Positions 34,397-44,049 of a stretch of DNA of 64,000 bases are shown here, in pieces (the first letter of the stretch is position 1; each line of letters opens with the position of its first letter). Source of the stretch: Burkholderiaceae bacterium. Its GTDB lineage: Bacteria > Pseudomonadota > Gammaproteobacteria > Burkholderiales > Burkholderiaceae_C. The notes beneath the pieces are model-generated. The model was not told the origin of the DNA, did not search any database, and saw only the letters and a program-made list of their open reading frames with translations. The translations under genes and the position numbers were made by a program. Location: the NCBI GenBank assembly GCA_023150375.1, contig JAKLLA010000012.1:1-64000 (forward strand), read 5' to 3'.

Positions 34397-35362
34397 ATGT
34401 CCAAGAACATGTCTGTCGTTGCTCCCGAGCGTAGTTCTCCAGATGCGTCCTCCGGCAGATCGGAGGGAATTGCCCATCTTGCCCGGAATGCATGGCGGGT
34501 GCAGGGTGCCGGCACCCTGGTGCCCTGGCTGCTGGTCCTGGCGGGCCTTTTGACGATGTACCTGCCGACCTTCTGGGGGCTGTTCCACGGCATCTGGGCC
34601 AGCGATAACCAGGGCCACGGCCCGATCGTGCTGGGAATCAGCCTCTGGCTGCTATGGCGCAAGTGGCCCGAATTCGTGGCCGCGGCCCATCGGCCACGGC
34701 CCGCGCTCGGCTGGCCCGTCTTCGTCGTCGGCTTGCTGATGTACCTGATCGGGCGCTCTCAGGACATTCTTCTCTTCGAAGTCGGGGCCTTGATCTGGCT
34801 GATCGCTGGAATCGTACTGGCGCTGGCGGGAACCCGGAGCCTGGCAACTCTCTGGTTTCCGCTCTTCTTCATGGTGTTCATGATTCCGCTGCCGGGTGTC
34901 GTTGTCGACACTCTGACGCAGCCGATGAAGATGGCGGTCTCCTATGTCGCCGAGGCGACGCTGGCGCTGTTCGGGTATCCCATCAGCCGCACGGGTGTGG
35001 TGCTGCAGATCGGTCAGTACCAGCTGCTGGTCGCCGATGCCTGCGCCGGTCTGCATACATTGTTCACCCTCGAGGCACTCGGCCTGCTGTACCTTAATCT
35101 GGTGCGGCACGAGAGCGTCGCGCGCAACGTCACGCTCGCCGTGCTGATCGTCCCCATCAGCTTCATTGCCAACGTCATCCGTGTGATCGCGCTGACATTG
35201 ATCACATACCACCTCGGAGACGAGGCGGGGCAGGGCTTCCTGCACGGATTCGCAGGCATGGTGCTCTTCATGGCGGCTCTGCTTCTGATCATGGCCACCG
35301 ATGGCCTGATCCGCTGGGGAGTCCGACGCTTCGGAAATACCCAACACGGCGAAACGGCATGA
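34397..35362 (+). CDS. xrtB: Exosortase B
   Basis: This 321-residue membrane protein with eight or so helices carries the exosortase triad: Cys216 in DACAGLH, Arg262 in ANVIRVIAL and His283 in HGFAGMVLF. It is a transpeptidase-like enzyme that processes PEP-CTERM proteins in the membrane. The neighbours EpsD-G and EpsI identify the XrtB type. A substrate, the metalloprotease at 8173-8979, is in the same window. The ATG at 34397 is the likely start, with 34409 as the alternative; longer readings overlap epsG. The stop overlaps the epsI start (ATGA). Confidence 0.94.
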   Translation: MSKNMSVVAPERSSPDASSGRSEGIAHLARNAWRVQGAGTLVPWLLVLAGLLTMYLPTFWGLFHGIWASDNQGHGPIVLGISLWLLWRKWPEFVAAAHRPRPALGWPVFVVGLLMYLIGRSQDILLFEVGALIWLIAGIVLALAGTRSLATLWFPLFFMVFMIPLPGVVVDTLTQPMKMAVSYVAEATLALFGYPISRTGVVLQIGQYQLLVADACAGLHTLFTLEALGLLYLNLVRHESVARNVTLAVLIVPISFIANVIRVIALTLITYHLGDEAGQGFLHGFAGMVLFMAALLLIMATDGLIRWGVRRFGNTQHGETA

Positions 35363-36084
35363 GCAGCGCTACGTTTCCTTCTAGAGGACAGACCGAATCC
35401 ATGGTGAAGCACACGGCCACTGCAGCAGCGTTCGCGCTGGCTATGGCCTTGACGGCAGGTGCTGCACACTATGTCCGGCCTACTGTCTACTTGGCCGATA
35501 CAAGACCGGTCCTGAAGATCGAGCCCTCCCTCCCCCAATCGTTCGGCGGCTGGAGGCAGGTCCAAGTATCCGGAGGAGTGGTCAATCCTCAGGCTGCTGA
35601 CCTTCTGAATATCCTCTACTCCGAACTGATCAGCAGGACCTATGTGAACGAGCGGGGTGATCGGGTCATGCTCTCGATCGCCTACGGAAAGAATCAGAAC
35701 GACTCCTTTCAGGTCCATAAGCCTGAAATATGTTATCCGGCCCAGGGATTTCAGGTGAAGAGTAACACACCTGGATACCTGTCCACCTCGTTCGGGTACA
35801 TTCCGGTACGCCGCCTCGAGACCTTCTATGGCCATAACCGACCGGAGCCGGTGACGTACTGGACCACATTGGGTGATCAGGCGGTGGAGCCCGGACTGGA
35901 CAAGAAGATCAAGGAGATTCGGTACGCAATGAAAGGCTACATCGCCGATGGACTCCTGTTCAGGATCTCCACCGTCGATCCCGACAGTGAACGAGCGTTC
36001 GAGGTCCACAAGAGCTTTGTGGAGGCTCTCGTGGGAAGCCTTTCCCCTGCCGAGCGGAGAAGATTGGCAGGCCTTGCCGGATAA
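35359..36084 (+). CDS. epsI: EpsI family exosortase-associated protein
   Basis: The 241-residue protein has one N-terminal hydrophobic segment (about 22-40) and the EpsI domain signatures QSFGGWRQ, LLNILYSELISRTYV, MLSIAYGKNQN and HKPEICYPAQGFQV. EpsI accompanies exosortases and is fused to some of them; its role is not established. It overlaps xrtB by 4 bases and ends the conserved core before a 316-base gap. Confidence 0.92.
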   Translation: MSSATFPSRGQTESMVKHTATAAAFALAMALTAGAAHYVRPTVYLADTRPVLKIEPSLPQSFGGWRQVQVSGGVVNPQAADLLNILYSELISRTYVNERGDRVMLSIAYGKNQNDSFQVHKPEICYPAQGFQVKSNTPGYLSTSFGYIPVRRLETFYGHNRPEPVTYWTTLGDQAVEPGLDKKIKEIRYAMKGYIADGLLFRISTVDPDSERAFEVHKSFVEALVGSLSPAERRRLAGLAG

Positions 36085-36400
36085 AGGCGCAAGCATCCTC
36101 TGAACGCCAGCGCCGTACATGGCCAGGACGCTGCAAATGCACCGGCATTCCAGGGTGCTGGACGTCCAAGCAGCCGGGACAGTCTGTTTCGGAGCAGGAA
36201 GAGGGCCGGCCTGTGGGACCGAAGGTCCCGATCGAAAGCTGCCGAGGGCATCGGTGTGAAGCTGTGCACGCCATGAGCGCGAGGCGGTTCGCTCAGGGCA
36301 GACATCGGCTTGGAAAGAGGTCCGGTCGGCGCGTTGGAGAAGAAATGCTCCGGCCGGATTTCGCGCAGCCCGGACACGGCTGTGCCGAACGACAAGCACG
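36085..36400. other. Gap between the eps core and the sugar cassette
   Basis: I see no supported gene in this stretch. A perfect short hairpin GGGACC-GAA-GGTCCC is at 36215-36229, without a T-run. Base composition changes across this gap: the genes to its right are richer in A/T and in AGG/AGA codons. It is a plausible boundary of cassette exchange and may hold an internal promoter. Confidence 0.45.
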
Positions 36401-37648
36401 ATGAAGTTATCATCTCGTCTGAATCCCCTCGCGGCAATTGTCGATCAGGCTTTTCTGAGCCTGCTGGGCCTGACTGTCTCGATGATTCTCATCACGACAG
36501 TCAGCAAGCAGGAATATGGGTATTATGTTCTGTTGGGGTCGATGCTGCTCCTCGTTCAGGGCATACAGAACGCTCTGATCAACTCTCCTGTCGCCACGTT
36601 GCTGCCGGCATCCGGTCCAGAAACGAAGACCGCCCTGAAGCGAACCGCCGTCACGCTGCACATGATTCTCGCTGGTGCAGGGGCGTTGCTCGCCGGTGTG
36701 TTGCTCTGGGGCTACCTCCGGGTGACGGGAGACGCGGGGGAAGGGATCCGGGCAGTTCTCTGTCTCGGATTCGCACTGGCTGTGATTGGAACGGTGATTC
36801 GGGAGGCTCAGCGTTCGTTGAGTTATGTGCAAGGCCAAGGGGTTCAGGCCCTTCTCGGTGACCTTGTTTATGGCACCTTGCTCCTTGCAGGACTCGGAGT
36901 GGCAGCGTGGAACCGAGTGCTGGACGCCGGCATGGCACTGGCCCTGACAGGGCTTGCAGCTGCCCTGCCGCTTGTGGGCAGGGTCGGGGGCACGCAGGGT
37001 GCATCGATCCATCGTCCGTCGATGACCTCGATCTGGTCCTGTGCCCGATGGGCTCTTCCGTCGGTTCTGTTGACTTGGATAAATCTGACTTCCTTTTCGA
37101 CGGTTGCAGCCTATTTCGCCGGACTTGCTGCAGTCGCGGATCTCGGGGCATCACGATTGTTTGTGATGCCGTTGGGACTTCTGGCCACGGCCTGGGGTAA
37201 CTGGTATCGACCGAAGTTCTCCGGCTGGCTTCCCGCGGGTGAGGTCGTCTCGGTGAGGAGGGTGACCAACGTCAGCAGCGCAGCCGCCATCGTGTTCTCG
37301 ATCGTCCTCACCCTGGTGCTCCTGACGGTCTATCCATGGATCGAGCCGCTGCTCGGTGCGGAGTACAGCGGTCTGCAGACGCTCGTGCTGGCCTGGCTGG
37401 TCTACTTCACCCTCGCGTTTGTCAGAAACGTGTATATGGCCACGCTGATGACGGACCCCGGCGGCTACAGGATCCTGCATCACGTGACATTGTTTGCGGT
37501 ACTCGGTTCCGTGCCCTGCTACCTCGTCTTCGCCGAGAGGGGCCCGCTCTGGATCATCGGAACTCTGTGCGTGGTGGAGGTGCTCCAACTCGCGCTGATC
37601 GTGCCACGTGCCAGAAATTACTGGGAGAGGCGGCTTCAGCCGTCTTGA
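36401..37648 (+). CDS. Polysaccharide flippase (Wzx/MATE-like oligosaccharide transporter)
   Basis: The 415-residue protein has 12 or so hydrophobic segments, starting with AFLSLLGLTVSMILITTVSKQEYGYYVLLGS, the pattern of the Wzx/PST flippase superfamily. It would move the lipid-linked repeat unit across the inner membrane for polymerisation. It precedes the O-antigen-ligase-like gene by a few bases, possibly overlapping it if a TTG at 37645 is used. Sequence motifs in this family are weak, so the call rests on topology and context. Confidence 0.8.
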   Translation: MKLSSRLNPLAAIVDQAFLSLLGLTVSMILITTVSKQEYGYYVLLGSMLLLVQGIQNALINSPVATLLPASGPETKTALKRTAVTLHMILAGAGALLAGVLLWGYLRVTGDAGEGIRAVLCLGFALAVIGTVIREAQRSLSYVQGQGVQALLGDLVYGTLLLAGLGVAAWNRVLDAGMALALTGLAAALPLVGRVGGTQGASIHRPSMTSIWSCARWALPSVLLTWINLTSFSTVAAYFAGLAAVADLGASRLFVMPLGLLATAWGNWYRPKFSGWLPAGEVVSVRRVTNVSSAAAIVFSIVLTLVLLTVYPWIEPLLGAEYSGLQTLVLAWLVYFTLAFVRNVYMATLMTDPGGYRILHHVTLFAVLGSVPCYLVFAERGPLWIIGTLCVVEVLQLALIVPRARNYWERRLQPS

Positions 37649-37653
37649 GTGAA

Positions 37654-39018
37654 ATGCTCCAGACCGTCTATGCGTATCTGATCGGGCTCGGTCCCTACTT
37701 TCTCGTGGCAGCCTTTCTCGGTGCTGCCCTCCCGGCTGTTCTCGTGGCCGGAAAGCCGGAGAAGTGGCTGGTCGCAACGATGGTGCTGATCCTCTGCCTG
37801 ATCCCCTTCGGAGGAGGGTCCCTCGCGAGCGCATCCGAAGGAAGCACGTTGCGACAGGTCGGCTGGAGTCTGCTCTTTACCATCGCCCTCTACCTTTCTC
37901 TTCGCGGTCCGGACAAGAGACTCTCGTTGGACCGGACCAGTCTCTCCATACCCTATTTCGTCTTGCTTGCTTTCGCGGTCCTTTCGCTGATCTGGTCGAA
38001 CGAACTGCTGGTGTCTGCGAAGCGTGTCCTGCAGCTAGTCGGCGTCGGAGTTGTTGCCATGGCACTGGTGCGCCAGAAGGCCGACGGCGACGCCCTGCTG
38101 GCCTTCACATGGCCGGGCATGGTCATCCTCCTGCTGGGGTTGCTCGCGGGACTGACCATCGACTCTTCGTTCGATTCGGCAGGTGGTTTCAGGGGGATCA
38201 CGTTCACCAAGAACGTCTGGGGGCAGTTCTCGATGCTGATGGTGATCCTCGTTCTCTACCACGCGCTTCGGCATGGAGGTGGCGTCGTGATCTGGGGAGC
38301 CTGGGCCCTGACATGGGCGTCTTTGCTCGCGACCGGCAGTACCACGAGCATCGCAACGGCTGCAGCGAGTGTCTTCATGATTCTCTACTGGATGCTTTGC
38401 CTGAAACATGGGGCGCCGGCACTTGCCATGGGGATAGCCGCGGCCATGCTGACTCTTGCCGGAGCCTTCGGCTACTTCGTCGTGGAAGGTACCGTGCCCC
38501 TCCACGCACTGTTCTCTGCAGGCGTGGAGTCGGTCGGCAAGGACGCGACCCTGACGGGTCGGACCGATCTCTGGACGATGATGTTCAACGAGATACTGCG
38601 ACATCCCTACCTGGGCACCGGCTACGGTGCGTTCTGGACCGGCGTCGATGGAGAATCGGCCACCATCGTCCGCAGTTTCGCGTGGCAGCCTGGACAGGCC
38701 CACAGTGGCTACATCGACGTCACGAACGAACTTGGGATCCTGGGTCTTCTTCTGCTGTTCGTGGTCCTGGGGTTCCATTTCGTCGCCCTGATTCGACGGT
38801 ATCGCAGCGGAGATCGTGTTCCCGCGCTCTGTCACGGGGCCATTCTGCTGGCTGCCATGCTCCTCAACGTCTCGGAGACCAGCTTCGTTCGAACTGGACA
38901 TCTGTGGTGGATCGTGCTTTCCGTATCGATATTCGAGGTCGCGTCGAACGAACGCCGTCGCACCCTGGGAAGCGGTGTCGGAAGAAAATCCGCATCCGTC
39001 GGAGTGCGGAGCGTATGA
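37654..39018 (+). CDS. O-antigen ligase/polymerase (Wzy-like, Wzy_C domain)
   Basis: The 454-residue membrane protein has about 11 helices. The large periplasmic loop contains GRTDLW, HPYLGTGYGAFW and AHSGYIDVTNELGILGLLL, the Wzy_C/WaaL signature with the His and Arg/Gly residues used in polymerisation or ligation. Here it is likely the polymerase of the exopolysaccharide. The reading frame extends upstream, but translation probably begins at ATG 37654 or TTG 37645; neither has a good ribosome-binding site. The stop overlaps the ATG of the next gene. Confidence 0.88.
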   Translation: MLQTVYAYLIGLGPYFLVAAFLGAALPAVLVAGKPEKWLVATMVLILCLIPFGGGSLASASEGSTLRQVGWSLLFTIALYLSLRGPDKRLSLDRTSLSIPYFVLLAFAVLSLIWSNELLVSAKRVLQLVGVGVVAMALVRQKADGDALLAFTWPGMVILLLGLLAGLTIDSSFDSAGGFRGITFTKNVWGQFSMLMVILVLYHALRHGGGVVIWGAWALTWASLLATGSTTSIATAAASVFMILYWMLCLKHGAPALAMGIAAAMLTLAGAFGYFVVEGTVPLHALFSAGVESVGKDATLTGRTDLWTMMFNEILRHPYLGTGYGAFWTGVDGESATIVRSFAWQPGQAHSGYIDVTNELGILGLLLLFVVLGFHFVALIRRYRSGDRVPALCHGAILLAAMLLNVSETSFVRTGHLWWIVLSVSIFEVASNERRRTLGSGVGRKSASVGVRSV

Positions 39019-40346
39019 CACGGGCGTTCGTTCTGGCTCTGCTACTTTGTGTCACCGAGGGCGGAGAAGCCTCTCCCCCCGAAGTAGAACGCCTGCTCGA
39101 AGTTGCGAATGTGTCGCCGACCGGCGATGTGTCCGCGGCTGCGACACCGCTGGCTGTCCGCAACGGCTATGTGGTGCTCGCTCAGGTCGAAGACGATCCG
39201 GCACGACAGGCCATCGGCTTTCTGACGACACGAGTCCGGCTGGGCAAGCGTGGCCCGACCGGAGTGTGGGAATGGAGCGAGAGGACGCTCGAGACCAGAA
39301 CACTCCACGACGCCTATCACACCCAGCCGTCCGTGGCCTTCGACCGCCACGGTCACATTCATGTGGCATACAACATGCATCACATGCCATGGCAATATGT
39401 CGTCTCTGCATCTGCGTACTCGATCGATGCGTTCGAATTCCGTGGCGAGAATGTTTCCGTGCAGGAGCTTGAGACGATACGTGATAGAAACAAGACGAAC
39501 TTCCCAGGTCCCGGTAGGGCGGCAGTTCCAGGAAATCAGATTACGTATCCAGCCTTTTTCACGGCGCCACGCGGTGATCTGTACCTGACGTATCGATATG
39601 CCCTGAAGCCGGCCAGGCCATGGGGACGGAGGAGCTTTGCAGCAGGAATAGCCCGATACGACTCGGAGAGAAGAGTCTGGAACTCGATCGGCAAGGAGAT
39701 GCGACTCGATCACGGAGATGCTGTCGACGAAATCGGAGAGAGCCTGCATTCGAGGCCATTTCTGTTCGACCAACGCCATGTTCCATACAACGTCAGGATC
39801 GGCTTCGACGGAGCAGGCAGTCTTCACGCGATATGGACGACCTGGGACTCCAGATCCGGTCTGGATGGATCCTACACGATAGCGCCCAGTCATTCGAAGC
39901 TGATCGAATCGGGCTACCCTTCCGATATTTCTGTCCGCTCGGCTGAAAGGGAGATCGGTCTGTGGCCGCAGGGCACCTACTTCAATACAGCGAAGGATCT
40001 CGCCGTCAAGAGCAACGGCGAGGTTCTTGCCATACTCGAGCCTCGTGGTGCGGAGAGGATGCTGGCACGACTGGACCCGACAACTGGTCGGTGGCAGGGG
40101 CCCGAGGCTCTTCCGTTCGGAGCATCGAAGGTGCTGATCACGCCCGACGGTACGGAGTGGCTATTTGCCTCTGGGATCAGGGTGCTGCGACGCGAGGCCG
40201 GATCCTGGAGAACGTTCGTTCGTATTCCCGGAAATCTCTGCGACCCATTCCCCGTCTACGACGAAAAGGAGAACGCGTTCGTTGTGCGGGCAAGGGTTTG
40301 CCCGGAACGACGCGCCTCTGTGATATACAGGATCGGGATGAACTGA
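39015..40346 (+). CDS. BNR_4 beta-propeller protein, possible polysaccharide lyase
   Basis: The 443-residue protein has an N-terminal signal sequence (RAFVLALLLCVTEGGEA). The propeller block includes HDAYHTQPSVAFDRHGHIHV, directly followed by AYNMHHMPWQYVVS, the signature of BNR_4 proteins, a family that includes ulvan lyases (PL24/PL25-type). His in HDAYH and HHM are candidate catalytic or ligand residues. Its place in the polymer operon, overlapping the polymerase gene by 4 bases, suggests periplasmic trimming or degradation of the polymer. It could also be a non-catalytic propeller. No frameshift or lost motif is visible. Confidence 0.75.
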   Translation: MTRAFVLALLLCVTEGGEASPPEVERLLEVANVSPTGDVSAAATPLAVRNGYVVLAQVEDDPARQAIGFLTTRVRLGKRGPTGVWEWSERTLETRTLHDAYHTQPSVAFDRHGHIHVAYNMHHMPWQYVVSASAYSIDAFEFRGENVSVQELETIRDRNKTNFPGPGRAAVPGNQITYPAFFTAPRGDLYLTYRYALKPARPWGRRSFAAGIARYDSERRVWNSIGKEMRLDHGDAVDEIGESLHSRPFLFDQRHVPYNVRIGFDGAGSLHAIWTTWDSRSGLDGSYTIAPSHSKLIESGYPSDISVRSAEREIGLWPQGTYFNTAKDLAVKSNGEVLAILEPRGAERMLARLDPTTGRWQGPEALPFGASKVLITPDGTEWLFASGIRVLRREAGSWRTFVRIPGNLCDPFPVYDEKENAFVVRARVCPERRASVIYRIGMN

Positions 40347-40347
40347 G

Positions 40348-41466
40348 ATGTCAAAGCGTGTCGTCCTCGTGTCCCATGGATTCCAGCCAAACTACGAGAA
40401 AGGCTTTGCGAACGGACTTGCAGACAACGGTGTGGCGGTGACTTTGATCGGTTCTGACAGGACTCTGTGCGAGGACCTTCGTCGTACGATCGAGTTCGTC
40501 AATCTCCGAGGATCACAGAATCCTGCACGTTCTGCCTTTCGAAAGGCCATCGGCCTGCTTTCCTACATCGTTCGACTCTACTACTATGTCGCGACTCGAA
40601 GGCCGGCCATCGTCCATCTTAACGGTCTCCTTCTTGGTGGAGTTGGCCCGGGTGCAGTCCTGGAGTTGCTGCTGCTGCGCCTCCTCTCCAAGCGCCTGTG
40701 GCTGACGGTTCACAATATCGTGCCCCATGACTCCGGGAAAGGGGCCGATCGCCTGCTTGCGAGTATATACAGGATCCCCTCTCTTTTGATCGTCCATACG
40801 GAGCGGGCTGCGTCCGAACTTGCAGCCAGATTCGGGATATCGGTCGCACGCATCGTGATCATGGAGCATGGCGTCGACGATATCCCGGACCATGGAGAAC
40901 CTGGAGTCGGTGAAATGCAAGGCCAAGACGAAGGGCGACTGCGTGTCCTTCTTTTCGGCGCTGTCATGAGGTACAAGGGCGTGGACATTCTGCTCGAGGC
41001 ACTCGAATACTGTGCTCAGCCAGTGAGTGTTTCGATCGTGGGTGTACCGCGTGAGCGGAGGTACGAGTCGGAGATCGAAGCGCTGATGGCATCCGTCGCT
41101 CCTCGTCATCGGGTGAAGTGGAGAAAATCTTTCGTTCCAGAGGGTGAGGTCAGTCTCGTCTTCGAAGGTGCGGATGTGGTCGTCCTTCCCTATCGGCACA
41201 TCGACCAGAGCGGCGTGCTCTTCACGGCGTTTCGGTTCGGTGTGCCGGTAATTTGCTTCGAAGTCGGCTCGTTTTCATCGAGTGTGCCAGAGTTTGCGGG
41301 TATCGTTGTCACTCAGCGAACCCCCGAAGGACTTGGGCGCGCCCTGATGACATTCGCAACGCGCCGCGTGGATTTCGACAGGGTGAGAATTACTTCACAT
41401 GCGCGATCGAAGGCATGGTCAAGCACGGTGCAAGTTCTGCTGCCGATGATCGGAAATGAATCATGA
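40348..41466 (+). CDS. Glycosyltransferase family 4
   Basis: The 372-residue GT-B enzyme starts KRVVLVSHGFQPNYEKGF. The C-terminal nucleotide-binding domain has RVLLFGAVMRYKGVDILLEAL (about 198-218) and the family 4 acidic/hydrophobic block VVLPYRHIDQSGVLFTAFRFGVPVI. The donor sugar cannot be read. It starts 1 base after the preceding stop and overlaps the methyltransferase start by 4 bases. Confidence 0.85.
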   Translation: MSKRVVLVSHGFQPNYEKGFANGLADNGVAVTLIGSDRTLCEDLRRTIEFVNLRGSQNPARSAFRKAIGLLSYIVRLYYYVATRRPAIVHLNGLLLGGVGPGAVLELLLLRLLSKRLWLTVHNIVPHDSGKGADRLLASIYRIPSLLIVHTERAASELAARFGISVARIVIMEHGVDDIPDHGEPGVGEMQGQDEGRLRVLLFGAVMRYKGVDILLEALEYCAQPVSVSIVGVPRERRYESEIEALMASVAPRHRVKWRKSFVPEGEVSLVFEGADVVVLPYRHIDQSGVLFTAFRFGVPVICFEVGSFSSSVPEFAGIVVTQRTPEGLGRALMTFATRRVDFDRVRITSHARSKAWSSTVQVLLPMIGNES

Positions 41467-42086
41467 ATCGTTACGAAGCTCTCAACTCCGACCAGTCCGT
41501 CAGTGAAACCGACCCATTCACGGAGGAGCGGTACAGGCAGTTCTTCCGTCACATCCCAAACGGTTCGAAGGATGTCCTCGATGTCGGATGCAACACGGGC
41601 AGGGGTGGAAGAGTCCTCAAGGATCTGAACGGCGCTCTGTCGATCGCAGGTCTGGATGCGGTCCGGGATCGGCTGGACCGGTTGCCGTCGGCTGTATATT
41701 CGACGACCGTCCATGGACTTTCTACTGCGATTCCTGTGCCGGACGAGAGCTATGACGTCGTGGTTGCCGGAGAGTTTTTGGAGCACCTGTATCCCAGAGA
41801 CGTCGAATCGACGCTGGCCGAGGTGTTCCGTGTTCTCAGGATAGGTGGAAAGTTCCTTCTGACCACTCCGAACCCTGGTGACATCAAGAGGATCGTGCGT
41901 CGGCAGAGTATTCTTGGAGGTGCACATCTTACCCAGCATCATGCTGGAATCCTAGCCCTGCGGCTTGGGATGGTTGGTTTCTCTCGTATCCGTGTGCGTG
42001 GAAGCGGAAAGATGACAAGGTACCTTGGGGAAAGATTTCCAATGGCTCTGTACGGCAGCTATCTGATGACTGCCGAAAAGTTCTGA
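41463..42086 (+). CDS. Class I SAM-dependent methyltransferase
   Basis: The 207-residue Rossmann methyltransferase has motif I VLDVGCNTGRGG (38-49), an acidic motif II GLDAV, motif IV YDVVVAGEFLEHL (101-113) and FRVLRIGGKFLLTTPN. It probably methylates a sugar or a lipid-linked intermediate of the exopolysaccharide. The start ATG overlaps the end of the glycosyltransferase gene. It is slightly short for the family but all SAM motifs are present. Confidence 0.85.
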   Translation: MNRYEALNSDQSVSETDPFTEERYRQFFRHIPNGSKDVLDVGCNTGRGGRVLKDLNGALSIAGLDAVRDRLDRLPSAVYSTTVHGLSTAIPVPDESYDVVVAGEFLEHLYPRDVESTLAEVFRVLRIGGKFLLTTPNPGDIKRIVRRQSILGGAHLTQHHAGILALRLGMVGFSRIRVRGSGKMTRYLGERFPMALYGSYLMTAEKF

Positions 42087-42200
42087 GCCGAGCTGATCCG
42101 ATCGGACCGACGACGTTCTACCTCGCGCGGCTGAAAGCTGTGCTTCCTAACTTTCCGATATGGCCCTGACTGGTTCGTCGCTCACCTGGTGCGTTCTGGT

Positions 42201-43448
42201 ATGAGAATTCTGCTGAGTGCCTTTGCCTTCGCACCGGGAGTCGGTAGTGAGCCCGGAGTTGGGTGGAGATGGGCTGTCGAACTTGGGCGTACCCACGAGG
42301 TGGTGGTTATCACGGATGTCAGTCGCCGGGATGCCGTCGAAGGCTGGTCCGAACCGCTCCCGCCTGGAGTTCGCGTCGTTTACTACAGGCCCGTTCTGAC
42401 ACGGAGGATTCGGCTTTCTCCGCTGACGGCACAGATGACCTATTCGAGCTGGCAATACGGCGTGATAGGACTATGTCGAAAATTGCATATGGAGCGCCCC
42501 TTCGACGCTGCAATTCATCTGACCTATGGTGTTTTCAGGCATCCTTCGTTTCTTGGGAACCTCGGTGTACCATTCATTTTCGGACCACTCGGCGGCGGAG
42601 AGGATGCACCCTTTCGACTCAAGAGGTCTCTCGGCGCACGTGAACTGGCGAAGGAGATAGCTCGCAGTCTGGTGAACAAGATGGCACTTGTCAATCCAAT
42701 GCTGTGGTTGTCGCTGCAGAAGTCGACGGCCATCCTCGTGAAGACCGCGGAGACCAAAGGAGCGCTGCCTTGGCCATTTCGTGCGAGGGCGGTTGTTTTT
42801 CCGGAGATCGGTGTCGATTGCGACGGTGAGCGGCAGCCGTCCGTCCGGCCGCCCGGTTCTCCGTTGAAGGTTCTGTTCGTCGGCCGGTTGCTTGGTTGGA
42901 AGGGCGTCCATCTGGCGATCCGCGCCGTTGCCGATGCAGTTGGTCGAGGGGCCGATCTCCAGTTCACGATCGTTGGATCGGGGCCCTACGAGGATGTTCT
43001 CAGAAGGCTGGCTGCGGGATTGGGTCTGTCCGACAGAATCAGTTGGATCGCCAGATTGTCCCAGGCCGATCTGTTCGAACTGTATCGATCGATGCACTGT
43101 CTTCTCTTCCCGAGTCTGCATGATTCGAGTGGAAATGTGGTTCTGGAGGCGCAAGCGAACGGCTTGCCTGTGGTGTGTCTGGACCTCGGTGGACCTGCGA
43201 CGCTGGTGGGTCCAGGGGCCGGTGTCGTGGTTCCGGTGGGAAGCCGCAACGAGGTGGGCGTCGTGACGTCTCTGGCTACCGCGCTCTGCCGTTTCGATGC
43301 CGACGAGGTTGGGCGCCAGGGCATGGCGCAAGCCGCAATGACTTGGACCAGAACGGCGATGACCTGGCGGTCCAGGGCCGAAGGTGCCCTCAGATTGGTC
43401 GGACTGCCGGACGATGCGGACGATGGACGTCCGATTTTCGGGAGTTGA
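42201..43448 (+). CDS. Glycosyltransferase family 4
   Basis: The 415-residue GT-B enzyme starts RILLSAFAFAPGVGSEPGVGWRW, a start common in this family. The donor domain has VLFVGRLLGWKGVHLAIRA, then FTIVGSGPYEDVLRRL, and the signature SLHDSSGNVVLEAQANGLPVV. The ATG at 42201 is preferred over GTG 42189, which adds four residues before the hydrophobic strand. A 114-base gap precedes it, so a separate promoter is possible. Confidence 0.88.
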   Translation: MRILLSAFAFAPGVGSEPGVGWRWAVELGRTHEVVVITDVSRRDAVEGWSEPLPPGVRVVYYRPVLTRRIRLSPLTAQMTYSSWQYGVIGLCRKLHMERPFDAAIHLTYGVFRHPSFLGNLGVPFIFGPLGGGEDAPFRLKRSLGARELAKEIARSLVNKMALVNPMLWLSLQKSTAILVKTAETKGALPWPFRARAVVFPEIGVDCDGERQPSVRPPGSPLKVLFVGRLLGWKGVHLAIRAVADAVGRGADLQFTIVGSGPYEDVLRRLAAGLGLSDRISWIARLSQADLFELYRSMHCLLFPSLHDSSGNVVLEAQANGLPVVCLDLGGPATLVGPGAGVVVPVGSRNEVGVVTSLATALCRFDADEVGRQGMAQAAMTWTRTAMTWRSRAEGALRLVGLPDDADDGRPIFGS

Positions 43449-43449
43449 G

Positions 43450-44049
43450 ATGCGACTTGCTTTGATGGCGGGCCTGCGGCGCCTGAGAACCTGGCTGTTC
43501 GTGCGTTCCTGTCGGAGCATCGAGTCCGCCGGTCTCGATCTGCACATCGGTGCCAGAGCACGGATGTGGGCTCCAGTGGGGATTCGGATAGGAGATCACG
43601 TCTACATCGGCAAAGACGTGCATATAGAGTGCAATGCCGATATCGGGGATTATGCATTGATTGCGAACCGCGTCGCATTCGTCGGCCGACTGGATCACGA
43701 CTACCACACCGTCGGAATACCTGTGAGGTTCTCTCCGTGGGTTGGCTCAGATCGGTCGGATGCAGGGCGGACGCGGAACCAGGTCATTGTCGAGGACGAT
43801 GTCTGGGTCGGGTTCGGTGCGATCCTGTTGTCGGGCGTCCGTGTCGGGCGTGGAGCGATCGTGGCCAGCGGGGCCGTGGTCGTGAAGGACGTGGCGCCGT
43901 ACACGATTGTCGGTGGGAATCCTGCAAGGGAGATCGGCAGGAGGTTTTCAGGAGATGAGGTGGCGGCGCACGAGAGAAAGGTTGAGAGTGGCAGGTTCCA
44001 GTCCTCCGAGCGTGGCTATAGATACTGGCTTGTGAACCCCGGGGAATGA
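43450..44049 (+). CDS. Left-handed beta-helix acyltransferase (WcaF/CysE-like)
   Basis: This 199-residue hexapeptide-repeat O-acetyltransferase has many imperfect [LIV]GxxxX repeats (IGDHVYIGKDVHIECNADIG, VIVEDDVWVGFGAILLSG, VRVGRGAIVASGAVV) and the closing VGGNPAREIG. Residues 75-80 (RLDHDYHTVG) supply a likely catalytic His. It probably acetylates a sugar of the exopolysaccharide using acetyl-CoA. A close paralogue is at 48807-49454. The ATG follows GGAG and lies 1 base after the glycosyltransferase stop. Confidence 0.88.
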   Translation: MRLALMAGLRRLRTWLFVRSCRSIESAGLDLHIGARARMWAPVGIRIGDHVYIGKDVHIECNADIGDYALIANRVAFVGRLDHDYHTVGIPVRFSPWVGSDRSDAGRTRNQVIVEDDVWVGFGAILLSGVRVGRGAIVASGAVVVKDVAPYTIVGGNPAREIGRRFSGDEVAAHERKVESGRFQSSERGYRYWLVNPGE

